DNA of 64,000 nt from CBDVBE01 sp964543525. GTDB taxonomy: Bacteria > Fibrobacterota > Chitinivibrionia > Chitinivibrionales > JANQEN01. The position numbers and the translations under genes were made by a program. The stretch spans positions 24,516 to 88,515 of the forward strand of contig CAZIYW010000006.1 of NCBI GenBank assembly GCA_964543525.1. Reading direction: 5' to 3'. Below are positions 26,401 to 35,704 of the stretch, piece by piece. The notes beneath the pieces are model-generated. The model was given only the letters and a program-made list of their open reading frames with translations, was not told the DNA's origin and made no database searches. Position 1 is the first letter of the stretch. The number at the start of each line of letters is the position of its first letter.

Positions 26401-28545
26401 AATCAGATTGGTCTGGGTGGGCCAGGAGTATTTAAGGTTCTGATACTCTGATAACTCATCGGGGGCATCGCCGGTGCCTTTGGTGAGACAAATCGTTATC
26501 TTATCCCCCCAGCCGTTGCCGTGGGTATCCTCGATAATGGCAGAGTCGAGTGTCGGGTAATCAGGTCCGCCGGTTACATGTGTTTTACGCACGATGGTAT
26601 TGCCGGAACTGTCCGTGACACTGATCCATAAATCGTCACCTGCCGTGGCATCAGGTACTCTTATCTCATAGTTCTGATTGGTATTGGTACCGCCCAAATA
26701 GGTACCCTCTTTCCACCATATCCAGTTAAAATCGGTAGTCCATTTTACTATACCGACATTTTTATTGTCCGTAGCATTAACCGGCAGGACAAAATCGTTG
26801 CCGTTCATGGTCCCGGTACCGAATGCCATGTATGGATAGTTCTCGTCAAGACCGCTTTGAGAACACCCTCCCACCTTGGAATAATTGTTTATCTGGGTTA
26901 CCACATCACCTCCGCCGGGCCGATCGCGGCTGCAGTCAAAATACCCCTTGACGGTTCGCAATACTGTAAGGAAATCATATCTGAAGCTGATATTCTCAGT
27001 ACCGGCAGTTGACGGCGCCTTCCCTTTCAATTTGTCAAATGCAGCTAAGAGCGTGTTATAAATCTCCTGCCGTGTCTGTGTCTGATCATCCGGGTAAAAA
27101 TGGAGAAGCAGACCACCGTCACCTTGTGTTGCTACAGAACCTCCGTCTCCAAAAAAGAACCGTATCAGTTCATCCTGTGAAATCTGCTCATCATACATTG
27201 CAATAGAGAGATCGGTCATACTACGACGCGCGGCGTCAATCAACGTCTGAATAACTTCAAGGATATGAGGCCGGTAGTTGTTATTTCCTTCAGGGAAACG
27301 ATCACGCGCCAGGGGATCGTTCAGGAGTGACTGATAGTTATTTACATCAAGAAGGGCGGCACACTGTGCCCCGCCAACATAAATGCCAATGTTATAGGTC
27401 GGCGCCATTGCCCCGATACCGACATAAGGGTCAATACAATCAGCCAGGGTCTCTTTCCAGCAGAGATCCTCTGCATAGGCATAGAAATCATAATTGGCAT
27501 ACTGTACCATAGCAGAAATAACGAATGAGTTTACTACAAAAGCGGAGTTGATGGGCGTTGAGCTGACGCCGCAGTAATACCCCATAAAAGAGGTGGTATT
27601 TATACCGCTCGAAGCAACGTCCTGCGCACTCGCAAGCTGAGCGGCGTACCGTGGGTAAAACTTTGGATAGGCAATAGCCCGGTCAACACCGGTAGGCGAT
27701 TCAACCTCAAAACAGCCATATGCACCATCGGTATTTACCCCGATATAATTGGCGCCGCCACCGGTAACACCGGTGAATGTCTCTTTCGCACCAAATCCCA
27801 GCTGCCACTGCATATCAACATGGAAATACTCCTGGCCCATAGCAAGAGTCATCATATAAATAAGTGAGGCATTTGAGCCGTATGGATCAAAAATCACCGG
27901 TGTCATATTTACACTGAACTCGGTGCTGTCAAGAGGGAGCAGTATCTGTGTTTCACCCAGGTAGGTATCCATAAAACCGCCGGAGTATTTGCCACCATTC
28001 ACTCCAAGACTGTCATAATAGGGCTGATTGAGAAAATCAAGCCAGCGATAGTCGGGATTATAAAAATTGGGCAAAGCAAGAAGGCTGTCTATCTGATCCA
28101 CAGTAATCGGATCTTCATCATCAGGATCGTCAGGGTCACCGGAGCTACCTGTTTTAAGAAGGATATATGGCTCATACGGCGGGTCAGTAAGGGCAGCCTC
28201 TCCATTACTTACCCATTGAAATGAGATAGGTGCCCAGTCATTGGTGACTGTCAGTTTAATAACCGACTGCTGGTTGTTCCTGTGAAATCGCCCCTCAGTT
28301 TCTATTTTACCGTTGAGTGTCCGCTCACTCATGACTACGGTAGCGCCGAGCATATTCACGTTTGCCCAATGATACGTATCGGTCCATATTCGGAATCCAC
28401 CGAGTTGCCATGGACGATTGGTCGTATTAAAAAAATGGGGGTTGGGTATGGCTCCCGCATCAATTCTGACACCGGCATCGGCAAAAATGTTACATAACGC
28501 ACCACATAGCAGTACGATAAAAGATGTAGATTTTAAAATCTGCAT
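23434..28545 (-). CDS. Giant secreted repeat protein (about 1703 residues) with C-terminal FlgD-like sorting domain
   Basis: This exported protein is probably surface-attached or released. The ATG ending at 28545 has AGAAGG at a good distance and a signal peptide (MQILKSTSFIVLLCGALC); a frame extends six codons further. The N-terminal third (about 30-600) is a unique domain. From about 640 to 1150 two long repeats are evident: DTHGNGWGDKITI, KYSWPTQ, DRIGPAI, PDTLYITFTE; and DTRGDGMGDKITI, RYSWPQK, DSVGPAL, PDTLVVTFTE. Shorter Ig-like units with DTLIVYFSE and DTLEVTFSE follow to about 1500. The end (VYPNPFGAGE, DAVGNLLLEQVPL, YGRFVGQGTYLCIVTV) is a FlgD-like beta domain. Relatives in Fibrobacter-type genomes carry such repeats; function is unknown. 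Confidence 0.85.
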   Translation of the reverse strand: MQILKSTSFIVLLCGALCNIFADAGVRIDAGAIPNPHFFNTTNRPWQLGGFRIWTDTYHWANVNMLGATVVMSERTLNGKIETEGRFHRNNQQSVIKLTVTNDWAPISFQWVSNGEAALTDPPYEPYILLKTGSSGDPDDPDDEDPITVDQIDSLLALPNFYNPDYRWLDFLNQPYYDSLGVNGGKYSGGFMDTYLGETQILLPLDSTEFSVNMTPVIFDPYGSNASLIYMMTLAMGQEYFHVDMQWQLGFGAKETFTGVTGGGANYIGVNTDGAYGCFEVESPTGVDRAIAYPKFYPRYAAQLASAQDVASSGINTTSFMGYYCGVSSTPINSAFVVNSFVISAMVQYANYDFYAYAEDLCWKETLADCIDPYVGIGAMAPTYNIGIYVGGAQCAALLDVNNYQSLLNDPLARDRFPEGNNNYRPHILEVIQTLIDAARRSMTDLSIAMYDEQISQDELIRFFFGDGGSVATQGDGGLLLHFYPDDQTQTRQEIYNTLLAAFDKLKGKAPSTAGTENISFRYDFLTVLRTVKGYFDCSRDRPGGGDVVTQINNYSKVGGCSQSGLDENYPYMAFGTGTMNGNDFVLPVNATDNKNVGIVKWTTDFNWIWWKEGTYLGGTNTNQNYEIRVPDATAGDDLWISVTDSSGNTIVRKTHVTGGPDYPTLDSAIIEDTHGNGWGDKITICLTKGTGDAPDELSEYQNLKYSWPTQTNLIDADIANVTVGNYSLAIADNTITDGAGLGKVAFDYPSATSSYAGDMLDRIGPAIDSSNGVGAVYNIPGVSGVPDTLYITFTEKIKENLSANTAYLNFKIGNNTPVATVSTEASLISGTRWMFIFPAGTVGDKDSVNIVHTSGVVDTVNNPPLSINQFVPLKKIGNKEPRWGIGYIRDTRGDGMGDKITITIQTGTSDSAYQPGDCEEIRYSWPQKGNFTTATVADPNVAIFSKSFIIDDNTTSGEGEGNAELDFPESIMIKGDIIDSVGPALINAVLLEKENTGDPDTLVVTFTEPVAENLAANHQYLNVNGTAVTSLTADKEDNASMVWRFSFAANTVKEGDKVNLIHNSGLIDQAFYPADDKHNPPLSNNQEVVVILLKGTYKVVDGKYLDVDGEGTMDSIVMTMNKSVKQVDLDTMTFTFTWLASNGSPVTMTVDGSAFNIFEGVKIGWKVTGYTLKQYVTSKGAAWGQATITQPNEKTGTMETSDITISDGMGAVIYEADYYSFNSISVSDTLIVYFSEDMSGISEKHPFKFWTSADPEYLVEVSEVLNDSNKVTFYVVNFTDNITPSSGDSIWIYAGNNVNDAQGVEQSVVNNIKRPLSVYNAYSIVSAVYLETDARPDGFIDLIRVRMNAVPDAFIFTDLAANIALPGHRSFAALTAASFTATADGFEVRVSQSGVDPNTAVDDNDIFKVTQGTKIGNSVIVLAGEVPIADSLAPVATRGLFRPALIGPDNVDDDVPDTLEVTFSEKIEVPSTSSSAWPEPFLFHTVISEQFSMEMESQLITQAAGKVMVFKVDTVLKDSRQYFPITGDSLWVQAQTGIKDMNPVTQSLATRPVPLIVMPYEYVFDIVVYPNPFGAGEKMVEKAQVWNSSDGYNISATLEDAGAPAENDMAVLLIPFGYVNNPDSISAEMSVFDAVGNLLLEQVPLNYNKHESKQAWCAVWDTRNKYGRFVGQGTYLCIVTVRNGIGVKPKKYKTVIGIKNNK

Positions 28546-29376
28546 TCTTATACCTTCTCCCATCTTGAATTAAAATCAGTCACTGAAAAACAGTGAATTT
28601 CCCTCTCTCACATGTAGCAGTAATTTTTGCACGGAATGGATGGTATATAATGATTACACTAAATTGTCGTGTTTATAATTATAGAAATTCAATAGATAAA
28701 TAATTTTATAGAAACCCTAATACTTAAGCGCTTAACACTTTAAGGATAATAAATAAGTCCCCGAAAGCTTTCTTATTCAGGTCTTCTATATATAAATTAT
28801 ACATTATAATTTTCAAATGTGGAAGAAATAATGATTTTTAAGCGAATAATAACACAATTAATAAGTTTTTAATTGGGTACTTTAATTTGTTGCCATAATT
28901 ATTCAGGGGATGCCCCTGACGGTTCTTGTTTTTTTAAAAACATATATGGGCTAAAACCAATCTTTAGGAATTGGGAAAACCGTTGAAACGGATTAAACCT
29001 ATAATTAATAAGAATAGCGGTCAACCGGCGCTGATGCTTGCGGCACCTCGACTCAGGCATATTGCATGCGCCAAATGGAGTAAGAAAGGTAATCTGAATA
29101 TTACTTTGCTAAAATACATAGAATTTATCAGAGAACAGGTTAATTAAAATCACCGCGCTCCACACTCGTCCAAGGGAAAGTGAGGCAATGAAACAAACAC
29201 AACACCTTACAACTAATTGAGAAAAGATAAAAAATGCAAATTATACCAATAAGAGAATTGACTTTAAAAAAATACTTTTTTTGCTTTTTGCCTGGCGTAT
29301 ACTGTCGTATAATGTAATAATTAACACAGTCCCGGAATACCTGGAAATACAAAGTTTTTAAATAAACACACCTGTT
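28546..29376. other. AT-rich spacer with palindromes and probable REP-like debris
   Basis: There is no convincing gene. A perfect 12-bp palindrome TTAAGCGCTTAA lies at 28724-28735, about 180 bases upstream of the giant protein start, and could be an operator. A 7-bp stem TCAGGGG/CCCCTGA lies at 28903-28919. The stretch 28945-29100 contains CCGTT-GAA-ACGG and other GC-rich islands that look like the REP-type units accompanying RAYT transposases; a RAYT remnant follows at 29.6 kb. Confidence 0.4.
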
Positions 29377-29540
29377 TTATTCTACAATATCACCACCCCA
29401 CAACTGCTCGAGAAATATTTTCCAGGGTAAAATTTCAATATCATCTTCAGTTTTACGGGGGGGCCGGATCAAGTGAAACGACAATAAATCGCGGTGGTTT
29501 GAATTCTTCCCGAAACGCTCTGGACAAAAAGGGAACAATG
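29377..29540 (-). pseudogene. C-terminal remnant of an unrecognised gene, frameshifted in a G7 run
   Basis: On the minus strand two frames join across a run of seven Gs (29457-29463). The first reads REEFKPPRFIVVSLDPAP and, after a one-base change, the second reads RKTEDDIEILPWKIFLEQLW and then GGDIVE and a stop at 29377. The text resembles the end of some AAA_14/DUF4143-type ATPases (a weak guess). Nothing upstream continues it, so this is a fragment. Confidence 0.4.
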
Positions 29541-29553
29541 GAAGTTTAACAGT

Positions 29554-29924
29554 CTACGATTCAGTACCGGTCATGACTCTCTCACCTTCCCGTATCAAAT
29601 TTGATACCGACTGAGAGCTTATATCCAAATACCGCGCTATTTCACATACGGGAAATTCATAATGACGATTCGCCATAAAGGCAAATACTTTACGCACCTC
29701 GGATTGTACATTGTTTCTTCCTCAACCCGCAGTAATAAATGGTAATGATTGTCCATTAAACACCACGCATAGAGAAGATATCCCGATTTCTGAAGTTGCT
29801 GTTCTACAGTATTTAAGAAAAAATTACGACCATCATCAATCAGAAAAATCTTCTTACCCTCATTTCCCCGGGACATGATATGGTGAATTGCTCCCGGTAC
29901 TATTATCCGTGCTTTGCGTGGAAT
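29554..29924 (-). pseudogene. REP-associated tyrosine transposase (RAYT, Y1_Tnp family) remnant
   Basis: This is a decayed single-strand HUH-type transposase. The start reads PRKARIIVPGAIHHIMSRGN, preceded by ATT where the ATG should be. It continues EGKKIFLIDDGRNFF and then the HUH motif in LYAWCLMDNHYHLLLR. After VEEE the middle of the protein, which normally carries the catalytic tyrosine, is missing. The frame then shifts to SEVRKVFAFMANRHYEF and PVCEIARYLDISSQSVSNLI, the C-terminal helix-turn-helix, ending at 29554. Such proteins mobilise short palindromic REP units; debris of that kind may lie at 28.9-29.1 kb. It is inactive as read. Confidence 0.75.
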
Positions 29925-30303
29925 AAGTTAAACATACATTTTAAACTGATAAACTTCCACCGTCCCACTTTTGTCCCACTTTTCACAAAGAATCACTCTG
30001 CCAAACCCCAAATAAGTGCTTAAGCTATAATAATCCTTCAATATCCCTCCTCCGCTTCTTTGAGAGAATTACTTTGCAAAACCCGTAAATTAGAAAGGGT
30101 GAGTGTTACAGCTGTTTACACGAGTAAACAAAAATTCCACCGTTATACCACTGAAACATGCGATATGATACGGGTTTGGGTATATTAATGTTGCAGGTTT
30201 CTTTCTATATTATCTGTTCCCACCTTTATTTACTTCTACCGCAAACAGAGGGATCAAGGGTGGCGGTTTTAAAAAATTACTATCATATCTAATACGGAGG
30301 GGT
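29925..30303. promoter_or_regulatory. Upstream region of the C25 peptidase gene with an 18-bp palindrome
   Basis: No gene is seen. TGTTTAC-ACGA-GTAAACA at 30113-30130 is a perfect inverted repeat of operator size, 173 bases before the start codon. A GGAGG lies just before the ATG pair at 30304. No clear -35/-10 pair can be defended. Confidence 0.35.
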
Positions 30304-32337
30304 ATGATGAAAAAATTATTTTTCTCTATTGTTATTGTATCAGTTTTTCATCTCGTTACTTTTGCGGAGTTTACTTCTGAAATTTCTTTTCCTGAGCTGA
30401 ATATCGCTCAACAAAACGGCCAGGTAAAATTTATCGGCCACACACTCGACAATAATCCCGGGTATCCACAACTGCCGATTGTGGTATATACATTCCTGCT
30501 GCCACCGGATGCTGACCTGTCAACCGTTACATACCGTATCGATGGATTGGAAGAGCAGATATACAAGGTACCATCTCCCATAGAACCAGCATCACCACCT
30601 GTTTATAACAATGAACGTATGTGGCCTGAGGACAGAACAATTGTAAATGGCAAAGCTGTCGAGGTCTATGAAAACAATCAATTTTATCCAAACTCACCGG
30701 TAAACATTACTGGCAAAGGAATGCTGCATTGTTTCAAGCTCGTGCAGGTTCGCGTGCATCTGTGCACTTATAATCCGGTGCAGGGGATAATCCGTGCCGT
30801 TAAAAAAGGAACGATCAGCATCTCCGTGTCCCGCAATAAAAACCACCCTCCTATTGTGTACCCGGTTCCTAAAAAGATGAAAAAATTTACCGAAAGACTG
30901 GTCGTTAACTATTCAGATGCCATACGGGAGTATATATCGATAGCTCGATTTACCGATACGGCAACATACGCAATTATGGTCGAAGAGAATATTAAAGAAT
31001 CTTCCACAAAACTGGCAGATTTTGTTGCATCCAAAGAGAAAAGAGGCCTTAATGTTAAGGTCATAACAGAATCCGACTGGGGTGGCGGTTCAGGGGAAAA
31101 AGCATCAGAAAATATACGTAAGTGGCTAAAGGATAATTATAAAGAAATGGGGATTGCATATGTTCTGTTGATTGGCGATCCCATACCCAGTAATGGTGCT
31201 GTTCCAATGAGACAAGATAACAGAGCCTCGCCAACAGATTATTATTATAAGGATTTATCAAACACCTGGCCCGATAAGGATGGTTTCGCGGAAGTCAGCG
31301 TTGGAAGAATCCCTGTATACGATGAGAGTGGAATAGAAACTCTCGATAAAATTTTAGAGAGAACTACCACATACGAAAACCAGCCGGTAGCAGAAACAGT
31401 ATGGAGAAAGAATGCTCTTTTTGCAGCAAAGCCTTTTGATAATACCGCAAAAGGATCAAAATTGTTTGAGGAAATTAAAGAGAAGTATGTCGATCCCTCA
31501 GAATGGGAATGCTATCGCATTTACGATGATAATGAGGGTGATCCAGATGAATCAAGCTGTAACGAATCAGCGGTTAAAGCCGCGTGGAAAGCTAATCCGT
31601 ATGGACTGATACTCTGGCATACTCATGGCATGCCTACTTCCGCCTCAGGTATCATGTCAGTCGGTACTGCAGAGAATTTTGATGATCAATATCCCTCTTT
31701 TGTGCATATGGGAAGTTGTTCGAATGGAAAAATTGAAACAGAAAATAACCTCACCTATACCATGTTGACACATCATGCTGTCGGTGCGATAGGCGCGACA
31801 CGAATGACCTGGTATGACAGCTACAATGGCTCCTGGGAAGGAAATACCGCAATACAGGGAATGATTTTTATGACAGGTAAAGGAATGATCGGGGATTCCC
31901 TTTCAATGGGTGACGCCCTTATCCAGGGAGTTGCTGATTCTGATTTGGAGCATTGGGGTAATATTTTTTCTTTTAATCTGTATGGAGATCCAGAGGTTGG
32001 TATATATTCTGTAAAAAATCCGACAACTGTGCAACCCGACATCTCTGACATTGTTCCTAAAACGGGAGAGCCAAAAATTTTATCTGCCCTGGCTGGACAA
32101 AGAGGAGTTACTTTGCTGGTACCTGTTTCCGAGGGAAAGTATCGTGTGACTATATATACCCTTTCTGGAAAGGAAATAATCTCTCTTGCTCAGGAAACAG
32201 CACACCCGAGAAAACTACACTCTTTTTCCTGGTCCGGAATTGATAAAAATGGCATTTTCTGTGGGAATGGAACATATATTTTTAGAGTAGTAAGTGGAAA
32301 GGAAAACAGGACGATTAAAACACCAATAATCTGGTAG
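30304..32337 (+). CDS. Secreted C25 (gingipain-like) cysteine peptidase
   Basis: This is an exported protease of 677 residues (start ATG ATG; the second at 30307 is better spaced from GGAGG). A signal peptide (KKLFFSIVIVSVFHLVTFAE) is followed by a propeptide-like N-terminal domain (about 20-205). The C25 catalytic domain (about 225-565) follows, with YVLLIGDP, VGRIPVYDES, the catalytic histidine in LILWHTHG (about 439) and the cysteine in HMGSCSNG (about 472), and the terminal FNLYGDPEVGIY. A C-terminal beta domain (YRVTIYTLSGKEI, NGTYIFRVVSGK) is of the FlgD/sorting type. It probably degrades extracellular protein. The papain-like protease gene follows on the same strand 288 bases later. 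Confidence 0.9.
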   Translation: MMKKLFFSIVIVSVFHLVTFAEFTSEISFPELNIAQQNGQVKFIGHTLDNNPGYPQLPIVVYTFLLPPDADLSTVTYRIDGLEEQIYKVPSPIEPASPPVYNNERMWPEDRTIVNGKAVEVYENNQFYPNSPVNITGKGMLHCFKLVQVRVHLCTYNPVQGIIRAVKKGTISISVSRNKNHPPIVYPVPKKMKKFTERLVVNYSDAIREYISIARFTDTATYAIMVEENIKESSTKLADFVASKEKRGLNVKVITESDWGGGSGEKASENIRKWLKDNYKEMGIAYVLLIGDPIPSNGAVPMRQDNRASPTDYYYKDLSNTWPDKDGFAEVSVGRIPVYDESGIETLDKILERTTTYENQPVAETVWRKNALFAAKPFDNTAKGSKLFEEIKEKYVDPSEWECYRIYDDNEGDPDESSCNESAVKAAWKANPYGLILWHTHGMPTSASGIMSVGTAENFDDQYPSFVHMGSCSNGKIETENNLTYTMLTHHAVGAIGATRMTWYDSYNGSWEGNTAIQGMIFMTGKGMIGDSLSMGDALIQGVADSDLEHWGNIFSFNLYGDPEVGIYSVKNPTTVQPDISDIVPKTGEPKILSALAGQRGVTLLVPVSEGKYRVTIYTLSGKEIISLAQETAHPRKLHSFSWSGIDKNGIFCGNGTYIFRVVSGKENRTIKTPIIW

Positions 32338-32624
32338 ATGTGAAACGGAAAAACAACTATTACTATCATGTATTTTTAAAAATGGTGTCTGTCCGAAAAT
32401 AAACTGTTTATCGGCATTCCAGTACGGCTTTAAGCCGGAATCGAGATTTGGGGTGCAAAAGAAAGCCTGGATTCCCGCTAAAAGCATTCGAGAAAGGGGA
32501 AGAGACAAAAACAGACTGTTGCTGAAAGCAACTTTTACCTTACCCTTGAGAACGAATGTGACAATGAATAATGACAATGACGTTTCCGGACAAGCACTAA
32601 ATAACTACAAACCTTGGGGGTATC
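32338..32624. repeat. Intergenic segment resembling a dispersed repeat
   Basis: It contains ATTCC-AGTA-CGGCTT-T-AAGCCG-GAAT (a nested hairpin at about 32415-32440) and, further on, GGATTCCCGCTAAAAGCATTC and TTTCCGGACAAGCACTAA. Segments of this type are commonly multicopy in bacterial genomes. No second copy is visible in this window, so the call is tentative. Confidence 0.3.
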
Positions 32625-34349
32625 ATGCGCAAAAAAACACTCTTTGCTATAACCACTGTTCTGGCACTCTTCGTCACACACCTGTCATCTCAGCCACCGA
32701 GCAATTATGATTTACGGGATCTCAATCTGGTAACTTCGGTCAAAGCACAGAAGCAGTCCACCTGCTGGGCTCATGCCACCGCCTCCAGTATTGAAGGTAA
32801 TCTTCTGGTCACCGAAAACTGGAAAAATGCGGGCGAAACGGGTGAACCCAATATCGCGGAGTATCACTATGACTGGTGGTTTGGATTTAATAAAGCCTGG
32901 AACGGTGATTTCGAAGGCGGTAATTCAACCGGACTCAATATTCACAGCTGGGGGGATTTTAAAATGTTCTGTGCCTATATGTCGCGACTGGAGGGGCCGA
33001 TTCGTGAAGTAGATGCGCCAGGCGACAACGCAGGCAATATACCCAGCCAGACCACAATCCCTTTATACAAAGAGTCCTATCACCGATGGTACATTACCGA
33101 TATTTGCTGGTACTATATTGATGGTGACGGCCCCTTTGGGAGCCTTAAAAATATAGATACCATTAAGAACGTTGTCATGAGAAACGGGGTCACTGCAACC
33201 AACTACAACTGTATCAGCTCCTCAACCGGTTCCTGGAACGGACTCTCCACCTATTATCAGCCTCAATCCAACTCCGCCGGTTCGAATCACAATGTCGGAA
33301 TTATCGGTTGGGATGATGAATGCGTGACCAAAGCCTCCCAGAAAGGCGCATGGCTCCTTAAAAACTCCTGGGGAACGAATAACGAGCCCTATTTCTGGAT
33401 TTCCTACTATGATAAGCACTGCTGCCGGCAAATCGATGAGAGTTGTGTATCATTCCATAATGTGCAGCCGTTACCGTATACCGGCGTATATTATCACGAT
33501 TACCACGGCTGGCGCGGTACTTTTAACAATGCAAAAGAGTGCTTTAATAAGTATATCGCCAAAGAGACCTCCGGTGAATGGCTTATTGATGTCAGTTACT
33601 TTACCACGACTGACCATGAAGAGTGGGAAATCAAGATATACGATAATTTTACAAATGGTGAACTCCAGGATGAACTCGCCTCAGTTTCCGGTTATAATGA
33701 CCACATCGGGTATCATACAGCAAAACTGAGCAATTTTGTCACCTTAAAAAGTAACGATGATTTCTATATTTATTTGAAAGTGAAAAACGGCGGTCTTGCT
33801 TACGACAGAACAAGCTCTCCGTTTAATCCGGAAGGCAAGGATGTCAGGGTTGATGCGGTAATACCGTCGAAATCAGAACCGGACCAGAGCTATTACCGGA
33901 CAAGCCCGACCTCAGCGTGGACAGATCTGTATGAGTACGAAGAAACCATTAAAGCCAACGGCCAGTCAGTAGATTGCCAGGGCTCGCAGAATTTCTGTCT
34001 TAAAGGCTATATTATTGATACGATGCCGACAGGAATAGAAGACATTCCAGCTCTTGAGAATACACCGTTCCGGTTGGATAATTATCCCAATCCCTTTTTG
34101 TCGCATACGACTGTTAGTTACACGGTTACAAAAAACAGTGCAGTATCTCTTGCCATATTCAATGCGCGCGGAAGGAAGGTATATTCCTTTGCAGAACAAA
34201 AACATGCTCCCGGAACATATACAAAAATCTGGCACGGTACTGATAATACCGGGAGGTTATTGTCAAGCGGTATCTATTATGCGGTGCTGACTGCTGAAAC
34301 CCTAAAGGGTATACTGACTGAGAAAAGAAAGATGTTTCTAATTAAATAG
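32625..34349 (+). CDS. Secreted papain-like (C1 family) cysteine peptidase with C-terminal sorting domain
   Basis: This is an exported protease of 574 residues. After the signal peptide (MRKKTLFAITTVLALFVTHL) there is no long propeptide: the enzyme begins almost at once with YDLRDLNLVTSVKAQKQSTC. The catalytic cysteine is C47 in STCWAHA, the histidine is about 222 in SNHNVGIIGWDD and the asparagine about 247 in LLKNSWGT. Residues about 285-460 form a lectin-like beta domain (GWRGTFNNAKECFNKY, WLIDVSYFTTTDHEEWEIKI). The C-terminus (NYPNPFLSHTTVSYTV, NARGRKVYSF, SSGIYYAVL) is a FlgD/sorting-type domain. A second, broken copy follows directly. Confidence 0.92.
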   Translation: MRKKTLFAITTVLALFVTHLSSQPPSNYDLRDLNLVTSVKAQKQSTCWAHATASSIEGNLLVTENWKNAGETGEPNIAEYHYDWWFGFNKAWNGDFEGGNSTGLNIHSWGDFKMFCAYMSRLEGPIREVDAPGDNAGNIPSQTTIPLYKESYHRWYITDICWYYIDGDGPFGSLKNIDTIKNVVMRNGVTATNYNCISSSTGSWNGLSTYYQPQSNSAGSNHNVGIIGWDDECVTKASQKGAWLLKNSWGTNNEPYFWISYYDKHCCRQIDESCVSFHNVQPLPYTGVYYHDYHGWRGTFNNAKECFNKYIAKETSGEWLIDVSYFTTTDHEEWEIKIYDNFTNGELQDELASVSGYNDHIGYHTAKLSNFVTLKSNDDFYIYLKVKNGGLAYDRTSSPFNPEGKDVRVDAVIPSKSEPDQSYYRTSPTSAWTDLYEYEETIKANGQSVDCQGSQNFCLKGYIIDTMPTGIEDIPALENTPFRLDNYPNPFLSHTTVSYTVTKNSAVSLAIFNARGRKVYSFAEQKHAPGTYTKIWHGTDNTGRLLSSGIYYAVLTAETLKGILTEKRKMFLIK

Positions 34350-34380
34350 AATTTTGCCCATATCCCTCCACTCTCTTTAT

Positions 34381-35704
34381 CCGCCTATCTTTTCGTAAAA
34401 GAGTGCGAGCTGCTGCCAGGCAAGCGGCGTATCATACGCATTCAACTATGAAATATGCCGTATAAGGGATGTCGATACCGCACCGGATGAAAATATTTAC
34501 CTCTATGGTTTCTCCTGCAACTTTATTAATAAAGGCAGTGCCGGTACCTATTCCGGCTATTTTGACGGCTGGCGTCTGTCTGATGAGCCGGGCCTTCCCA
34601 ACCTCGTTGACAGGGATGCATCGCTGCAGGGTATGGCAAGTCAGACAAGCTGGATGGACGGGTATGAGAAATACTATAATGCAATGCATAACCGGTATAT
34701 TACATCCGACAAAATCAACTGTGAAAGCAATAGCAGTATTGAAACAATGAAACAGTGGCTCTTTGATCATGCCGACGGTTCTGAAATCGGTGGCGTGTTA
34801 TGTTTTCTTGCCCGGTCCGGCCAGACAAAGGGTACCCTGCCGTCAGGCTCTCCTGAAGCGGGACATACCTATATCGAAAAATTCGGCACCAGCGGCGGCC
34901 ACTGTATGACTCTGGTGGGCTACCATGACGAAATCTTCTTTTGATTTAAACCTGAACGGTACCATTAAGCAGCAGGAAAAGGGTGGATTCCTCATGGTCA
35001 ATTCCTATGGAACCAGTTACGGTACCGAGGGACGGGCCTATATCCCGTATGAACTGTTTCTTAATGGGTCCATGAAAAGCAGCAATGTACACGGTATCAT
35101 CATCCATAAGGAATTCAAACCCCTTTTAACGTATAAAGCGACAATAACCCGCAGCGACAGAAACGATATTGAAATAATCCGGGGTTTTTCCACCAATATC
35201 AGCGCTACCACACCATCAAAAACATATACATACAGAGAAACCTTTTCCGACGGCGGCGGCAGCGGCAGGATCAACAGTTTCCCGGTTCTGGACTATACCG
35301 GCGGAGAAGTAAAAGAGTATACCTGCACGCAAACCGAAGTGACTATTTCTAGCGGCATTACTACCCTGTCGGTTGTCTGCGATGCCACAAAAATAAACAA
35401 GGGGAGCAAAATCTTTCATGCCACGCCGCAGTTCTATGTATCACCCCTTACAACGGGCAGCGACATCATCTTTAAATTTACGCCCCGTAATGCGCATTGC
35501 GCAGTGTTAAGAGTGGTTACCATTCACGGACGACTGGTGTATGAGCAACCTTTTACTGTTACCGGGGACAACACTTTTTCATGGGATATAGTTAATAACG
35601 CCGGTCAGAGAGTCGCAAAGGATAAATATATCGCACAGATTGAGCTGACCGATGAAAAAGGAGTAACCAATACCCTGTATACTCGGTTTTATGTGATGCG
35701 CTAA
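34381..35704 (+). pseudogene. Second papain-like peptidase, 5'-truncated and frameshifted
   Basis: The region can be read as PPIFS, an in-frame TAA (34396-34398, one base from CAA), then KSASCCQASGVSYAFNYE, which looks like the active-site cysteine segment. The frame runs on (RDASLQGMASQTSWMDGYEK) to the histidine region GGHCMTLVGYHDE. It then breaks in a T4 run (34939-34942): removing one T gives EIFFDLNLNGTIKQQ and continues with the catalytic asparagine motif LMVNSYGTSYG to a sorting-like end (RNAHCAVLRVVTIHGRLVYE, DKYIAQIEL). The signal peptide is missing. It probably arose as a duplicate of the preceding gene type and then decayed. Confidence 0.75.

Noticed and set aside
29140..29352. 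70-residue minus-strand hydrophobic frame in the remnant-rich spacer
   Set aside because: No ribosome site, AT-driven composition and no family; treated as chance.
33270..33300. GGTTCGAATC resembling a tRNA T-loop
   Set aside because: It lies inside the catalytic histidine region of the C1 peptidase, and no tRNA arms surround it.
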